A DNA stretch of 64,000 nt from Clostridium formicaceticum (lineage in GTDB: Bacteria > Bacillota > Clostridia > Peptostreptococcales > Natronincolaceae), in NCBI RefSeq assembly GCF_001854185.1, contig NZ_CP017603.1, forward strand, positions 310,001-374,000. The letters run 5' to 3'. Positions within the stretch are counted from its first letter, which is position 1. Each line of letters begins with the position of its first letter. The translations under genes and the position numbers were made by a program. The notes under the pieces were generated by a model. That model made no database searches. It saw nothing but the letters and a program-made list of their open reading frames with translations, and was not told where the DNA came from. Positions 7,287-17,820 of the stretch are shown here, piece by piece.

Positions 7287-10200
7287 TTATTTAGTTGTTT
7301 TCTTCTTCCTCCTAATGAAAATTAAGAGGAAGATAAGAAAGCCGCTACCAACCAAAGCTCCTATAGCATAAGGCACAAGGTTTATATGATTGGAAATTCG
7401 ATCATTACTTTCCGGAATTTTATCCGTTGTTTCCACAGGGATTTTGTGGACAGTCCGCATTATTACAAGGGTATTCTCTCTGTAAAAATATTCCCAGCCA
7501 TAAATATCCCCTTCTCTGCTGCTCTCCTTTGGCAAATAAATATCCCTTTTTTGCCTTGCGTTGTATTCTGCCAATTTTTGGCCATCCTGATCTATTACAT
7601 AGATTGGCTCTCCGTAGTTGAATACTTGCTTTAGGATAATTCTGTCCTGGTCATCTATAAAGGTGATTTCCACCTGCTTTCCTTTTAAATTTGATACAGA
7701 AACAACAGTTTCTTGCGAATATTCACTTTCATCTTTTGAGAATTCCTTTTGCTGATCACTGTTTGTCAATCTTGGTGTACCTGGCTGTCTTACAACAGGC
7801 TGGCTTTTTTCCTCCGGTTGCTTCTCTACTGGCTTTGGTTGTGGTGCTGGCTGTGGTATGGAGTCTTTATTATCAATGCTCCATTTGGCATACAGTACCA
7901 TATTTTCAGAAATAGGATTGTTGAAATTCATTTTTCGAGTCAAGGATTGATCTTGATACCACCCATCAAATATATATCCTGTTCTCAATGGGGATTCAGG
8001 CGCATTAATTTTGGAGCCTTTCACCACACTTACAGGATTTAGACTTGTGCCACCGTTGGCCTGAAAGCTGACTGTCACTTCTTTGATTTCAATGATCGTT
8101 TCTTTTTGATTGATCAAAACACTGGCAGCCTTTGAGACATTTCCCGCATAATCCCTGGCATAGATGACATAGGAGCCGTTTTCCAGGCCGTCAAAGATAT
8201 TGGAGGCTTGCCATGAGATACGATTTCTGATAGAAACCGTTCCGCCGTTGGCAATTCCATAGTCTTTTACACCTGAACCTTGATCACTGGCAATGACCTC
8301 CAAATTCATCTTTTTATCTTTTTCAGTGCTGACGATCTTGTTGATTTCAGGGATGATATTATCCACCTGATATACACCAAATGTTTTTGAAATGCTATTG
8401 TTCATCTTGTCGTATGCAATCACATGCAAATAGTAGCTTCCTGTGTCTTCAAAAGCCAAGGTATTTCTTGCTCTTGTGATTTTCTCACTCCATCCACTGG
8501 CCGATAAGGAAGGGAAGCTCTTTGATTTTGTAATCTTATATCTGTAATAATCAATCCCTTTATAATCATCCTGAAAAGTAATAGTTACTTCCAGTTCATC
8601 AACCCATCTTTGGCTTGTGGGATTGACTGTAATTGTAGGCTTGTGAAATGCCTTAATGTCCACAGTTGATTTTTCATTAACCTTAGAAACATGGCCTACT
8701 CTGTCCATGGCATAGATTGAATATTTGCCTGTTTGGGTGATTCTGATCTTATTGGATTCCTGCCATGCTATATTTACAGGTTTATCCTCCAAACTATGGG
8801 GCCTGATTCCATACTGGACAACTCCACTTCCTTCATCACTGGCCGATACTGTCAGGTAGACACTGTCATTTTTATATCCCACCGCAACACCGGATACAAT
8901 TGGTGCTGTCATATCTACCTGATAGGCTCCATAGGTTTTCGTTACAGTGTTGTTATTTTTGTCATACCCCACCAAATGCAGATAATATTCGCCTGTTTGA
9001 TCTAAACTGATCGTCAGTACGGGTTGATCTATCTTTTCACTCCATCCCTCATAGTCCAATGCTGGCATATTGGGGTTTGTGCTGATCAGGTACTGATAAT
9101 AGTCTACTTCGATCTCACTGGCAGGACTAAAAGTAATTTCGATTTCTTGTTTGGTTTGCCAACTGCTATTTTCAGGACTTACCATGATTTCAGGTTTAGC
9201 AAACTGATCTACGGCCACTTTAGACAATCCATCAATGGCCGATATGTTTCCTGCTCTGTCCATTACGTACAGGTAGTATTCTGCTATTTTTGTAATTTCC
9301 AGCACATTTGACTTCTGCCATACAATGCTCTCGTATTGGTCTTTTTGATTAGTCATACCGTAAAAAGCAATTCCTGAATGTTCGTCCTCTGCTTCTACAG
9401 AAACCTGAACCATATTATTGAGATAGGCAGTGCTATATCCCGTTATCCTTGGTTTAGTCATATCAATGTAGTAAGGCCCAAAGGTTTCCTTCGCCTGGTT
9501 CCCTGCCCGATCATGGCCGATAACGTGCAGATAATAAATGCCGGTTGTGTCCAGAGTCTCCACCTTTACTAACCCTGTACTTGTTTCCCATCCACTGGCA
9601 GCTTCGTCAGGAGCGGTTTCTTCTGTCGTAAATACATACTTAAAATCACTCAAAGTCTGATTGTCCGTTACGTTGATTGCAATGGTCTGTAATTGTGTCC
9701 AGTCAGTTCTCGGCGGTGTGGCTGTAATCGTTGGGGCTATTGTATCAATCTGATACTCGCCACTTGTCTTTCTCACATAATTTCCAGCCTTGTCATAGCC
9801 TACCAGATGAAGATAATAGACTCCATCTTTATTAAATGTGAATGTGGCTGTATCAGAAGTGATTGCTTCACTCCATCCTTCATCGTCCAATGCAGGCACT
9901 GTATAGCTGCTATTGATCAAATAGTGATAATGGGAAAACTGACTTTCTTCATCATTGAATGTGACATAGACCGTCAAGGATGTAGACCAGTCTGAACGCT
10001 CTGGGTCAACTGTTACTATAGGAGCTGTCTTATCAATCAGATAGGGAACACTTGTCTTTTTCACATAGTTCCCCACTTTATCATAGCCGACCAAATGCAA
10101 ATAGTACGTACCTGCTTCATCCAATAAGAATGCTCCTGAAGGAGAAACCACCTTCCTGCTCCATGCTTCATCATCCAATGCTGGCATATTTGGATTGGTG

Positions 10201-13200
10201 CTTAGGATGTACTGATAATAATCAAACCCGCTTTCTTCATCAGTGAATTCCACATGGATTGTTTTTGTCTGTGACCATTCCGATTGTTCCAGATCAATGA
10301 CAACTGTTGGTGCTGTGCTATCAATCTTATACGCTCCAAATGTCCGTACAGCTTGATTTCCTGCTATATCAGTGGCTATAACATGTAGGTAATAGCTGCC
10401 TGTCGTAGTCAAAGTAGTTGTGGCCGATGTGCCTGTACCTTCAATCCATCCATCCGCATTTTCATTAGGGACTGTGTCACTGGTATTGAACATATATTTG
10501 AATCTCATGTCTGTTAATACCGGATAATCACTAATGTTGATTATCACCCTTTGGGATTCCACGTATTCAGATTTTGGCTGTGTGGCCGTTATGGTCGGGC
10601 TGATCGTATCAACTTCATAGGGGCCAAAGGTTTTCCTCACCTCGTTTTCTGCCTGATCATAGCCAATTAAATGCAGGTAGTTTACACCTAAAAGATCAAT
10701 GGTGAAGGTTCCCTCTGTTTCGTTAATCATATTGCTCCAAGCTCCATCACTGGATTCAGGGAATTGTGATTTTGAATTGATGATGTATTTATAACCATCA
10801 AAACCGCTACCACTATCACTGAATAGAACAGTAACGGTATGGCTCGTGGCCCATTCACCATGTCCAGGGTCTGCCGTTACCCCTGGGGCTGTTCTGTCAA
10901 TTTTATATGGCCCAAAGGTTCTGATCGTGCTGTTACCTGCTTTGTCATAAGCTAATATATGCAGGTTGAAAACCCCATCTTGATAAATGTAGGCTGTGGT
11001 TTGTGTGCCAAACCCTATTGTCCATTCCTCTGAATTTTCATCAGGGATAGCTTCATCTGTGGTGAACAGATATTGATAGCGTTCAATCCCTGATGGGCTG
11101 TCACTGGCATAAATTTGCACTGCCTGTAATCGTACATATTCAGATTTTGGCGGTGTAGCTGCGATCACTGGTTTTTGAGTATCGATATGATATGGCCCAC
11201 TGGTTTTGAAAATATAGTCACCCTTTGAATCAATTCTCATTAAGTGCAGGTAATAGATTCCTGTGGTGTCAAAGGAAAAAGCTGCTGTTGTGCTGCTGTT
11301 GGTTTCGCTCCATGCCGGACTGCCTGCCGATGGGGTTCTGCTGCTGTTATTGATCACATACTTGTATCCGTTATATTCGCTTCCATGCTCACTAAAGAGG
11401 GCATGGACGGTTTGCGATTGCTTCCAATCCGATTCCTCCACATCCACAATGATTTCCGGTTTTGCCATATAGATTTTATACTGTCCGCTCGTATGCTCAA
11501 TATAATTTCCTGTCTTGTCATAGCCTATCAGATACAGATAATTTAAACCTGGGGAATCAATTGTAATCCTCCCTGTATGGCTGTTTACTGGATTACTCCA
11601 CCCATCATCATCCAATTCAGGTTTTTCCGGATTCTTGCTAATCATATATCGGTAATAGTCAAACCCGCTATGTTCATCACTAAAGGTGACAAGGACATCC
11701 TGTGAATGCTTCCAATCGGAAAATTCAGGGTTTATTACATCTACCTTGGGTTTGGTTGTATCGATTTTATAATCTCCGAATGTTTCAGCCCTTCGATTAC
11801 CCGCTACATCAGTTGCAATCACATGAATATAGTATCTCCCCGTACTGTCTAAGATAAGGGTGGTTGATGTACCTGTACCGACCGTCCATTCCCCTGAATT
11901 TTCATTGGGTGCTGTATCACTGGTAGTTATACTGTACTTATATTCCCCTAAAATGCTGTTATCTTCAACCTCTATTAAAACTTCCTGTGATTGCTTCCAG
12001 GCTTCGCTAGGGACTGTTGCGGTGATGGTAGGGGCCACTGTGTCAATCCGGTATGGCCCATAGGTTTTTGTAATATAATTACCTACATTGTCGTATCCTG
12101 CCAAATGCAGGTAATTCAACCCTGTAACATCAAAAGTAAATGAGCCTGTTGTATTCATTTTCTTTTCTTGCTGTCCAAGCTCATTCAATGATGGCGGTGT
12201 TTGGCTTTGGTTGATTATATATTGGAAATAGCTGAACTGGCTATGAACATCATGAAAAGAAACCGTTACCTCCTGGGACTGTTTCCAGTAGGATGACTCA
12301 TGGTCTATGTCCACCGTTGGCTTGACTGTATCGATCTCATAAATGCCTGTAGTTTCAATGTGATAATTTCCGGCCTTGTCGTAGCCTAAGAGATGAAGGT
12401 ATGTCAATCCTGTATCCTCTGTGATATTCAAGAGGACAGAGCTTACAGCGTTATGATCTGGCGCACTCCATCTATCATCATTTATTTCCGGTACTGCACT
12501 GTTTTCGCTGATAATGTATCTTGAATAGTTAAATCCGCTATCCTCATCGCTGAAAGCATAGTCTACCCGTTGTGATTGCCCCCAGGTTGAATGACGGGGG
12601 TTCACTATTACCATTGGCTTTATCGTATCAATTTTGTATTGGCCGAAAGTTCTGGCCGATCTATTTCCCACATGGTCATAGGCAATTACGTGGAGATAGT
12701 GAATTCCTGTCTCATTGAGGGTTAAAGCTGCTGACGTGCCTGTTCCCGCTATCCATTCCCCCGAATTTTCATTAGGGGCAGTGCTGCTTTCATTCACTGT
12801 ATATTTAAAACTTGCTAAATTGATATTATCACTGACATTCACCGTTATGTTTTGAGATTGTACATAGGCAGTATCGGGACTTGTGGCAGTGACGGATGGG
12901 GCTGTACTATCAATTTTATATGGCCCGCTTGTTTTGGTGATGTAGTTTCCTGCTATGTCATACCCTACTAAATGCAGGTAATACGTGCCTGTTTGATTTA
13001 AGGTAAAAGTTGCTGTACTGTTAGTAATTTTTCCGCTCCATGCTCCATCGGTTAAACCTGGCATTTGATAACTGGTATTGATGATATATCGATAGCCATC
13101 AATACCACTGCCATGATCAGTAAATATGGCATTGATGGTTTGCGATCTCTGCCAATCGCAATTTTCCACATCGACAATGACCTCTGGCTTGGTCGTATCA

Positions 13201-15203
13201 TCTTCAACGAAGAATGTACGGGTAAATTCATCGGATTGAATACCTGCACTATTGGTCACTTTTAGAGTATATGAGTAAGTGCCGATACCCAAATTTGCTG
13301 TATTAAAGTTGGTAATCGGTGTTGCTGTTGTGCTGACCACTGCACCATTTTTTCTAAGCGTCCAGGAGTATGTTGTCAATGCCTTCCCGCTTGGGTCGTA
13401 GGAGCCATCGACAATATTTAACGTATCATATTTCGTAATTTTGTTTGTACCATAATTAAAATCAGCTACAGGCTTTTCCGATGACGAGGACAAATACCTG
13501 GTGATTGGATAGCTCCACATCCCCTGTTCATCTTTAACACGTAGCTGAATTAAGTATATTTTCGACTGATTAAAGGAAGTCAGTTTTCCCGCCGTCCATG
13601 TAGAAGCTGTACTCTCTCTATATGACCATTCTTCTTCAACAATCCCTGGCCCGTATCCGATATCTGTACTGGTATCCACATCAATTGAATTAGTACGATA
13701 GGTAATATTCGTACCATTGATAACGGTACTAAAGCTTGCTACAGGTATGCGGTGAACATACACTTCCTTGACCAAGCTGTCTGCAAAATATATTCTGTAT
13801 TTTCCAGCCTTATCAAAGGTATTGGGCAAATTACTTTGATACATATCTGAATTGATATATTTCCCCATGTTGTTTTCAAAATAGGCGTAATCGTGTACGA
13901 TCTTCCAGCGTCCATTGGGATATTCCGGCGTAGCAGTATTTGTTCTTAGGTTACTTGGAGTCACCTCAAAAATAATCGGTTCCTCCACCACGACATATTG
14001 TTTTGACTGATAGCTGTCAATGACGCTTTCAATATAGGCTACTGTCTGATTAATGGCGTTGTTGTAATTAGTGTTGTTAATAAAAATCCCCTTGCCATTA
14101 TTTTTTGAGATAAAATCTGTATTGGAAGCCTGGTTTCCGGCGTTTCCCCATGAAATATAATGGATATTTTCGTTGATGGTTCTCATGAGGGTTTGAGCTA
14201 AGTCATTCTCATTCTGAAAATCTGATTCTGCATAATCGTTAATATTCACGAGCATTTTAGTTGCATTATCCCGCCATTCCGGTGTTTTCAGCACTTCCGA
14301 TACTGTCTTCACATTGGTTTGTGTCAGGGTAATCCCATTCAGTCGAAACGACCCTATGTCACTACAGCCATGAGAATAGTGATCAGAAAAGAATCCAAAA
14401 CCTGCACCTGTTCCACTATCTATCGCTACAGTAACAGGAGTAGACATTCCACCCCCTGATATAGTAATAGCGTTTTTATCTGCTGTGACCGAAAGCGCCC
14501 CACTTCTATTAATGTCCAATGAACGAACTAATGTTAGCCCGCCACTTGTAAAGCTTGTTCTGTTGGTATTTTTAGAAAATGTAAACTTCCATATTGCACC
14601 CAATGAATTGTTCGCCATGGAATAGAATTGTTGGTTTTGATTGTTGAATGACAACATATACCCCGATATGTTACTAGACGTTTGTTTAACTCGTAATAAC
14701 ATTCCGGCTGCCTTAAAGCTATCTCCATAATCAATATTATAGGAATAATTAAATTGTTGCTGATAATCGACCTCTGGGATAGTGAAAATTGCGTTTTTAC
14801 CTGCTAATGATTGATTGCCAACCATATCAATGACGCTCCCGTTATTAGTAATTGTTATATTACCAATTCCATCACCTGTAGAACCGCCGACCCTTGTATT
14901 GTAATCCATATAGGATGTATCCCAATTAAACGCATTTGAAATATTCACTTCCGCAGATTCAATTTCATTGATTTCTACAAAATCAGTGTTATAGCCATCC
15001 CTTTGAAGTCCGGCCAAAATATCAGCTTTGAAATTTGCCGTATTGGTCTGAGATATCCCTTTGGCTAAAAACACATCTATGATGGGACTATTTAAAACAT
15101 TGACATTAACGGTCTCATTGGCATAAGCAGTAGGCAGTGGTATCATGGTCATGATCAAGATCACACTGATGAAAGCATTGAACCATTTATATTTTTTAGA
15201 CAT
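7287..15203 (-). CDS. Giant repeat-rich surface protein of the conjugative element
   Basis: Encodes 2,638 residues. A signal peptide is clear (residues 1-29, basic start, hydrophobic core, cut near TAYANE). Residues 100-290 look like a beta-rich lectin-type domain and about 575-665 like a PKD-type domain. Residues about 671-2365 hold about 17 repeats of 90-100 residues, each with W-K-Q-S-Q-x-V-like starts, a D-x-x-S-G-F-x-Y core, YYLHLVGYDKAGN and Y-x-I-D-x-x-x-P at the boundary: Ig-like bacterial surface repeats. A Listeria-Bacteroides InlB B-repeat (FQANGGTSLNPV to VLYAKW, about 2374-2441) follows, then a Pro/Gln-rich spacer and a C-terminal membrane helix with an RRKKK stop-transfer end (about 2605-2638). 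No LPxTG is seen, so anchoring is by the membrane helix. It lies behind topB; an adhesin that promotes mating-pair contact is the natural guess. Confidence 0.85.
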   Translation of the reverse strand: MSKKYKWFNAFISVILIMTMIPLPTAYANETVNVNVLNSPIIDVFLAKGISQTNTANFKADILAGLQRDGYNTDFVEINEIESAEVNISNAFNWDTSYMDYNTRVGGSTGDGIGNITITNNGSVIDMVGNQSLAGKNAIFTIPEVDYQQQFNYSYNIDYGDSFKAAGMLLRVKQTSSNISGYMLSFNNQNQQFYSMANNSLGAIWKFTFSKNTNRTSFTSGGLTLVRSLDINRSGALSVTADKNAITISGGGMSTPVTVAIDSGTGAGFGFFSDHYSHGCSDIGSFRLNGITLTQTNVKTVSEVLKTPEWRDNATKMLVNINDYAESDFQNENDLAQTLMRTINENIHYISWGNAGNQASNTDFISKNNGKGIFINNTNYNNAINQTVAYIESVIDSYQSKQYVVVEEPIIFEVTPSNLRTNTATPEYPNGRWKIVHDYAYFENNMGKYINSDMYQSNLPNTFDKAGKYRIYFADSLVKEVYVHRIPVASFSTVINGTNITYRTNSIDVDTSTDIGYGPGIVEEEWSYRESTASTWTAGKLTSFNQSKIYLIQLRVKDEQGMWSYPITRYLSSSSEKPVADFNYGTNKITKYDTLNIVDGSYDPSGKALTTYSWTLRKNGAVVSTTATPITNFNTANLGIGTYSYTLKVTNSAGIQSDEFTRTFFVEDDTTKPEVIVDVENCDWQRSQTINAIFTDHGSGIDGYRYIINTSYQMPGLTDGAWSGKITNSTATFTLNQTGTYYLHLVGYDIAGNYITKTSGPYKIDSTAPSVTATSPDTAYVQSQNITVNVSDNINLASFKYTVNESSTAPNENSGEWIAGTGTSAALTLNETGIHYLHVIAYDHVGNRSARTFGQYKIDTIKPMVIVNPRHSTWGQSQRVDYAFSDEDSGFNYSRYIISENSAVPEINDDRWSAPDHNAVSSVLLNITEDTGLTYLHLLGYDKAGNYHIETTGIYEIDTVKPTVDIDHESSYWKQSQEVTVSFHDVHSQFSYFQYIINQSQTPPSLNELGQQEKKMNTTGSFTFDVTGLNYLHLAGYDNVGNYITKTYGPYRIDTVAPTITATVPSEAWKQSQEVLIEVEDNSILGEYKYSITTSDTAPNENSGEWTVGTGTSTTLILDSTGRYYIHVIATDVAGNRRAETFGDYKIDTTKPKVDVINPEFSDWKHSQDVLVTFSDEHSGFDYYRYMISKNPEKPELDDDGWSNPVNSHTGRITIDSPGLNYLYLIGYDKTGNYIEHTSGQYKIYMAKPEIIVDVEESDWKQSQTVHALFSEHGSEYNGYKYVINNSSRTPSAGSPAWSETNSSTTAAFSFDTTGIYYLHLMRIDSKGDYIFKTSGPYHIDTQKPVIAATPPKSEYVRLQAVQIYASDSPSGIERYQYLFTTDEAIPDENSEEWTIGFGTQTTAYIYQDGVFNLHILAYDKAGNSTIRTFGPYKIDRTAPGVTADPGHGEWATSHTVTVLFSDSGSGFDGYKYIINSKSQFPESSDGAWSNMINETEGTFTIDLLGVNYLHLIGYDQAENEVRKTFGPYEVDTISPTITATQPKSEYVESQRVIINISDYPVLTDMRFKYMFNTSDTVPNENADGWIEGTGTSATTTLTTTGSYYLHVIATDIAGNQAVRTFGAYKIDSTAPTVVIDLEQSEWSQTKTIHVEFTDEESGFDYYQYILSTNPNMPALDDEAWSRKVVSPSGAFLLDEAGTYYLHLVGYDKVGNYVKKTSVPYLIDKTAPIVTVDPERSDWSTSLTVYVTFNDEESQFSHYHYLINSSYTVPALDDEGWSEAITSDTATFTFNKDGVYYLHLVGYDKAGNYVRKTSGEYQIDTIAPTITATPPRTDWTQLQTIAINVTDNQTLSDFKYVFTTEETAPDEAASGWETSTGLVKVETLDTTGIYYLHVIGHDRAGNQAKETFGPYYIDMTKPRITGYSTAYLNNMVQVSVEAEDEHSGIAFYGMTNQKDQYESIVWQKSNVLEITKIAEYYLYVMDRAGNISAIDGLSKVAVDQFAKPEIMVSPENSSWQTKQEIEITFSPASEIEVDYYQYLISTNPNMPALDYEGWSEKIDQPVLTISLDQTGEYYLHLVGYDKNNNTVTKTYGAYQVDMTAPIVSGVAVGYKNDSVYLTVSASDEGSGVVQYGIRPHSLEDKPVNIAWQESNKIRITQTGKYSIYAMDRVGHVSKVNEKSTVDIKAFHKPTITVNPTSQRWVDELEVTITFQDDYKGIDYYRYKITKSKSFPSLSASGWSEKITRARNTLAFEDTGSYYLHVIAYDKMNNSISKTFGVYQVDNIIPEINKIVSTEKDKKMNLEVIASDQGSGVKDYGIANGGTVSIRNRISWQASNIFDGLENGSYVIYARDYAGNVSKAASVLINQKETIIEIKEVTVSFQANGGTSLNPVSVVKGSKINAPESPLRTGYIFDGWYQDQSLTRKMNFNNPISENMVLYAKWSIDNKDSIPQPAPQPKPVEKQPEEKSQPVVRQPGTPRLTNSDQQKEFSKDESEYSQETVVSVSNLKGKQVEITFIDDQDRIILKQVFNYGEPIYVIDQDGQKLAEYNARQKRDIYLPKESSREGDIYGWEYFYRENTLVIMRTVHKIPVETTDKIPESNDRISNHINLVPYAIGALVGSGFLIFLLIFIRRKKKTTK

Positions 15204-15216
15204 ATTGCGCTCCTTT

Positions 15217-17334
15217 CTATTTTCCTTTTGAATTTTTAAATTGAAATCCTATTGTTTTTTCAGGCGTAAGGATTAAATAAGCTTCAAACTTTTTCCCACT
15301 CTTTGCAGTAAGGCCCTTGATCAAATCTGTTTTCCCTTTTTCCAGGAGCTTCTTTGCCTGGCTTATGGATATCGGTTTTTGCGCTGTAGGGTTAAATATT
15401 ACAAATCCGCAGCCCTCTTTCCCACTCTCACAGGCATATGCCTTTGGGTAAGCAATGACCTTTTTGCCACAACGGGGACAAATACCAATTTCTGTTTTTC
15501 TGCTACCACCTGTCATTGGCTCCATCCCCACTTGCCTTTTCATAATAGCTGTAATTTCAGCATAGACAACGGATAAACTTTCCGGTATCGTCAGCTCTCC
15601 CTTATACACATCTTTTAAGATTTTTCCTAAGAAGACGGTTTTCTCCTTTGTCATGTCTATGCCTAACTGCTCAAGACACTCAACATAATATTTTCCCTTG
15701 GGCAGAATCAGGTAATTTGTCTTATCTAAGGCTATATATCCGCTCTGTATCGCACCTGCTATAATGGATGGCCGAGTTGCTTCCGTACCGATTTCCAGGC
15801 CATCAAACAAGGCTTGATAGTCTTGATCATCATTTTCTTCTGCCTGCCTAGATTCATCTTTAAAGGGGTTTTTAAGGAAGCTGTTGAGGGTTTCTACCGT
15901 ATAGTGTTTTTTAGGCTGTGTGAACTTCTCAACAGGCTTAAAATCAACTTCTACTTTGTCATTGACATTGAATTTCGGCAGCATTTTTTCAGTTTCATTT
16001 ATCGGTTCAACAAGCTTCCATCCTTTTGAAACAGATACATTTCCTTTTAGGCTGAATTGCTCCCGCTCTCCAACGCTGATTGTCATTATTGTTTGGTCAA
16101 TGACACAATCCTCTTGATAGAAGACTGCACAGAAACGGTTAAAAATCGCTGCATAGCAATTTTTTTCATCCACTGATTTAAAGTCCTTGTCAGTGGGAAG
16201 CTTGATCGTGGGTATGATCGCACTATGACTTTCAATTTTCCGGTCATCAAAGATCGATTTCTGATCTTTAAACACCACCTGATGTCCTTTTTCCTGAATC
16301 AGCTTTAAAATAGCTTGCACCCTTCCCTTTTCAGCAGTGGCTAGATATTCAGTAGGGGTACGGGGATAGGAAACAAATCCCCGTTCATATAGCCCTTGTA
16401 CCAGGGACAAGGTTTTATCAGGACTAAATTTAAACCGTTTGGAAAGCACGTTTTGTAATCCTGATTGGCTAAATAGCTTCGGACTTCCTACGATCTTTCT
16501 TTCCGTCTTGATATCTGTTACCACTGCTCCCAAGGTGTTATATACATCACATAGCTCCTTCGCTGCCTGTCGCTGCTGTGGTTTAAATTGATGTTTGGCG
16601 GTCAAATCAATGGTTTCACCATTGGTAGCTGCTTTGCTGTTTATCACCAAATATTTTTCCGGCACAAAGTTTTCAATTTCCCGCTCCCTATCATAGATCG
16701 TTTTGACGATGGCACTGATCACTCGGCCGACCTTTAATAAGCTATCGCATTTGACGCTGGCATAGCGGGTCAGATTAATACCATAGGCCCAATCAATATA
16801 GGTTCGAGCATAACCCTCTCTGGCGAGATTGTCATACTTGCTGTCCAATTCCAGTGAGGATAACCCGTTAATGATGGTGCTTTCCACCTGATCAGGAAGC
16901 CATAGACGATGCACCGGCTTTTTGTTCCCTGCCTGTTCAAGAATGATTCTGATAATGATCTCCCCTTCCCGATCACTATCACCGCAATGTACTACAGCTT
17001 CGGTTTTATTGTCCTGTATCAGCTTTTTGATCAAAAGAAACTGCTTCTTTACACCGCTATCAACCTTTTTAGTTTTGTGATCTTTTTTCAAGGAAAACTG
17101 ATATTGATCAGGGAAAAACGGTAGCTGATCAAGTGACCATTTAGAGGGTCTGCCCTCACTGCTATATTCCTCAATGTCATAAAGCTGAAAAAGATGACCA
17201 AAGGCCGGAATCACATAGTAGCTGGTACTTTCGCTATAGCCATCTTTTCTGGTGACTTTTTCGCCCATCATTTGAAGTGCTTTGCATACATTGGCTGCCA
17301 AGGATGGCTTTTCACAGATTATACATTTCTTCAT
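15217..17334 (-). CDS. topB: DNA topoisomerase III (type IA) of the conjugative element
   Basis: Encodes 705 residues, usual for the TopB family. The Toprim domain starts MKKCIICEKPSLAANV with a later HCGDSDREGEIIIR acidic triad region (about 115-130). The catalytic tyrosine is in RGFVSYPRTPTEYL at about residue 325. A zinc-ribbon-like C-terminus (CPRCGKKVIAYPKAYACESG, then C-G-F; about 615-640) follows. Relaxes negative supercoils and decatenates; copies like this are standard in Tn1549-type ICEs, where they may process the transferred strand. It follows the GTGTCA inverted repeat at 17347 and is followed after 13 bp by the surface-protein gene. Confidence 0.93.
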   Translation of the reverse strand: MKKCIICEKPSLAANVCKALQMMGEKVTRKDGYSESTSYYVIPAFGHLFQLYDIEEYSSEGRPSKWSLDQLPFFPDQYQFSLKKDHKTKKVDSGVKKQFLLIKKLIQDNKTEAVVHCGDSDREGEIIIRIILEQAGNKKPVHRLWLPDQVESTIINGLSSLELDSKYDNLAREGYARTYIDWAYGINLTRYASVKCDSLLKVGRVISAIVKTIYDREREIENFVPEKYLVINSKAATNGETIDLTAKHQFKPQQRQAAKELCDVYNTLGAVVTDIKTERKIVGSPKLFSQSGLQNVLSKRFKFSPDKTLSLVQGLYERGFVSYPRTPTEYLATAEKGRVQAILKLIQEKGHQVVFKDQKSIFDDRKIESHSAIIPTIKLPTDKDFKSVDEKNCYAAIFNRFCAVFYQEDCVIDQTIMTISVGEREQFSLKGNVSVSKGWKLVEPINETEKMLPKFNVNDKVEVDFKPVEKFTQPKKHYTVETLNSFLKNPFKDESRQAEENDDQDYQALFDGLEIGTEATRPSIIAGAIQSGYIALDKTNYLILPKGKYYVECLEQLGIDMTKEKTVFLGKILKDVYKGELTIPESLSVVYAEITAIMKRQVGMEPMTGGSRKTEIGICPRCGKKVIAYPKAYACESGKEGCGFVIFNPTAQKPISISQAKKLLEKGKTDLIKGLTAKSGKKFEAYLILTPEKTIGFQFKNSKGK

Positions 17335-17346
17335 ATCTCACCTCAT

Positions 17347-17364
17347 GTGTCACTGACTGACACC
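17347..17364. repeat. Inverted repeat GTGTCA-N5-TGACAC, copy 2
   Basis: GTGTCACTGACTGACACC, identical to copy 1, located 12 bp upstream of the topB start codon, in the gap after the 119-aa gene. The position suggests an operator or a 5' RNA hairpin rather than a terminator, as no T-run follows. Confidence 0.7.
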
Positions 17365-17457
17365 TTATATATTTTTCGGATTTTAATAACCCTCCCATGG
17401 CTGTCTAATGACCAAGTAGAGGGTTACGGATTGATACATATTCTTTTACACATCTTT

Positions 17458-17817
17458 CTACCGTCCTGTAGCTTTATCCGGAAGCTGTTCAAGTTTATCC
17501 CTTTGTATGCCTTTGGCTTGTATCGATTCTAAAACAGATTCAGATTCTTGAAATTCATTGTTTATCAAACCGTCGATCATGTTATAGTTGCTTTCAGCAC
17601 TCATTTCTGCATTTTTCAAGTAATGGTCATCCAGGCTGCATTGAATGGCCCTTGAAATCGCTGATACAAGGTTTTCAATGGTTGTATCTTCCCAACAGCA
17701 CAGCCACAACAAGCTATTTTCTTCCTCCACTGATAACGTTACATTTCCAAAAACTTGATTTAATCGATCAATATTTCTCTGGACATATTCACTATATTCT
17801 GTTCTTTTTCTCAGCAT
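17458..17817 (-). CDS. Small ICE protein (119 aa) with C-terminal tail motif
   Basis: Soluble, with a helical N-terminal half (NIDRLNQVFGNVTLSVEEENSL is cut across two helices) and a two-cysteine LLWLCCWED stretch near residue 40. The end, SVLESIQAKGIQRDK, is the element tail motif. It begins three bases after the CD1107-like gene ends, so the two are translationally linked. I do not recognise a family. Confidence 0.6.
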   Translation of the reverse strand: MLRKRTEYSEYVQRNIDRLNQVFGNVTLSVEEENSLLWLCCWEDTTIENLVSAISRAIQCSLDDHYLKNAEMSAESNYNMIDGLINNEFQESESVLESIQAKGIQRDKLEQLPDKATGR

Positions 17818-17820
17818 GTT

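Noticed and set aside
7386-13265. Many plus-strand ORFs of 60-100 codons across the big surface-protein gene
   Set aside because: They follow the repeat period of the minus-strand gene and lack ribosome sites; they are shadows of a repetitive coding sequence.
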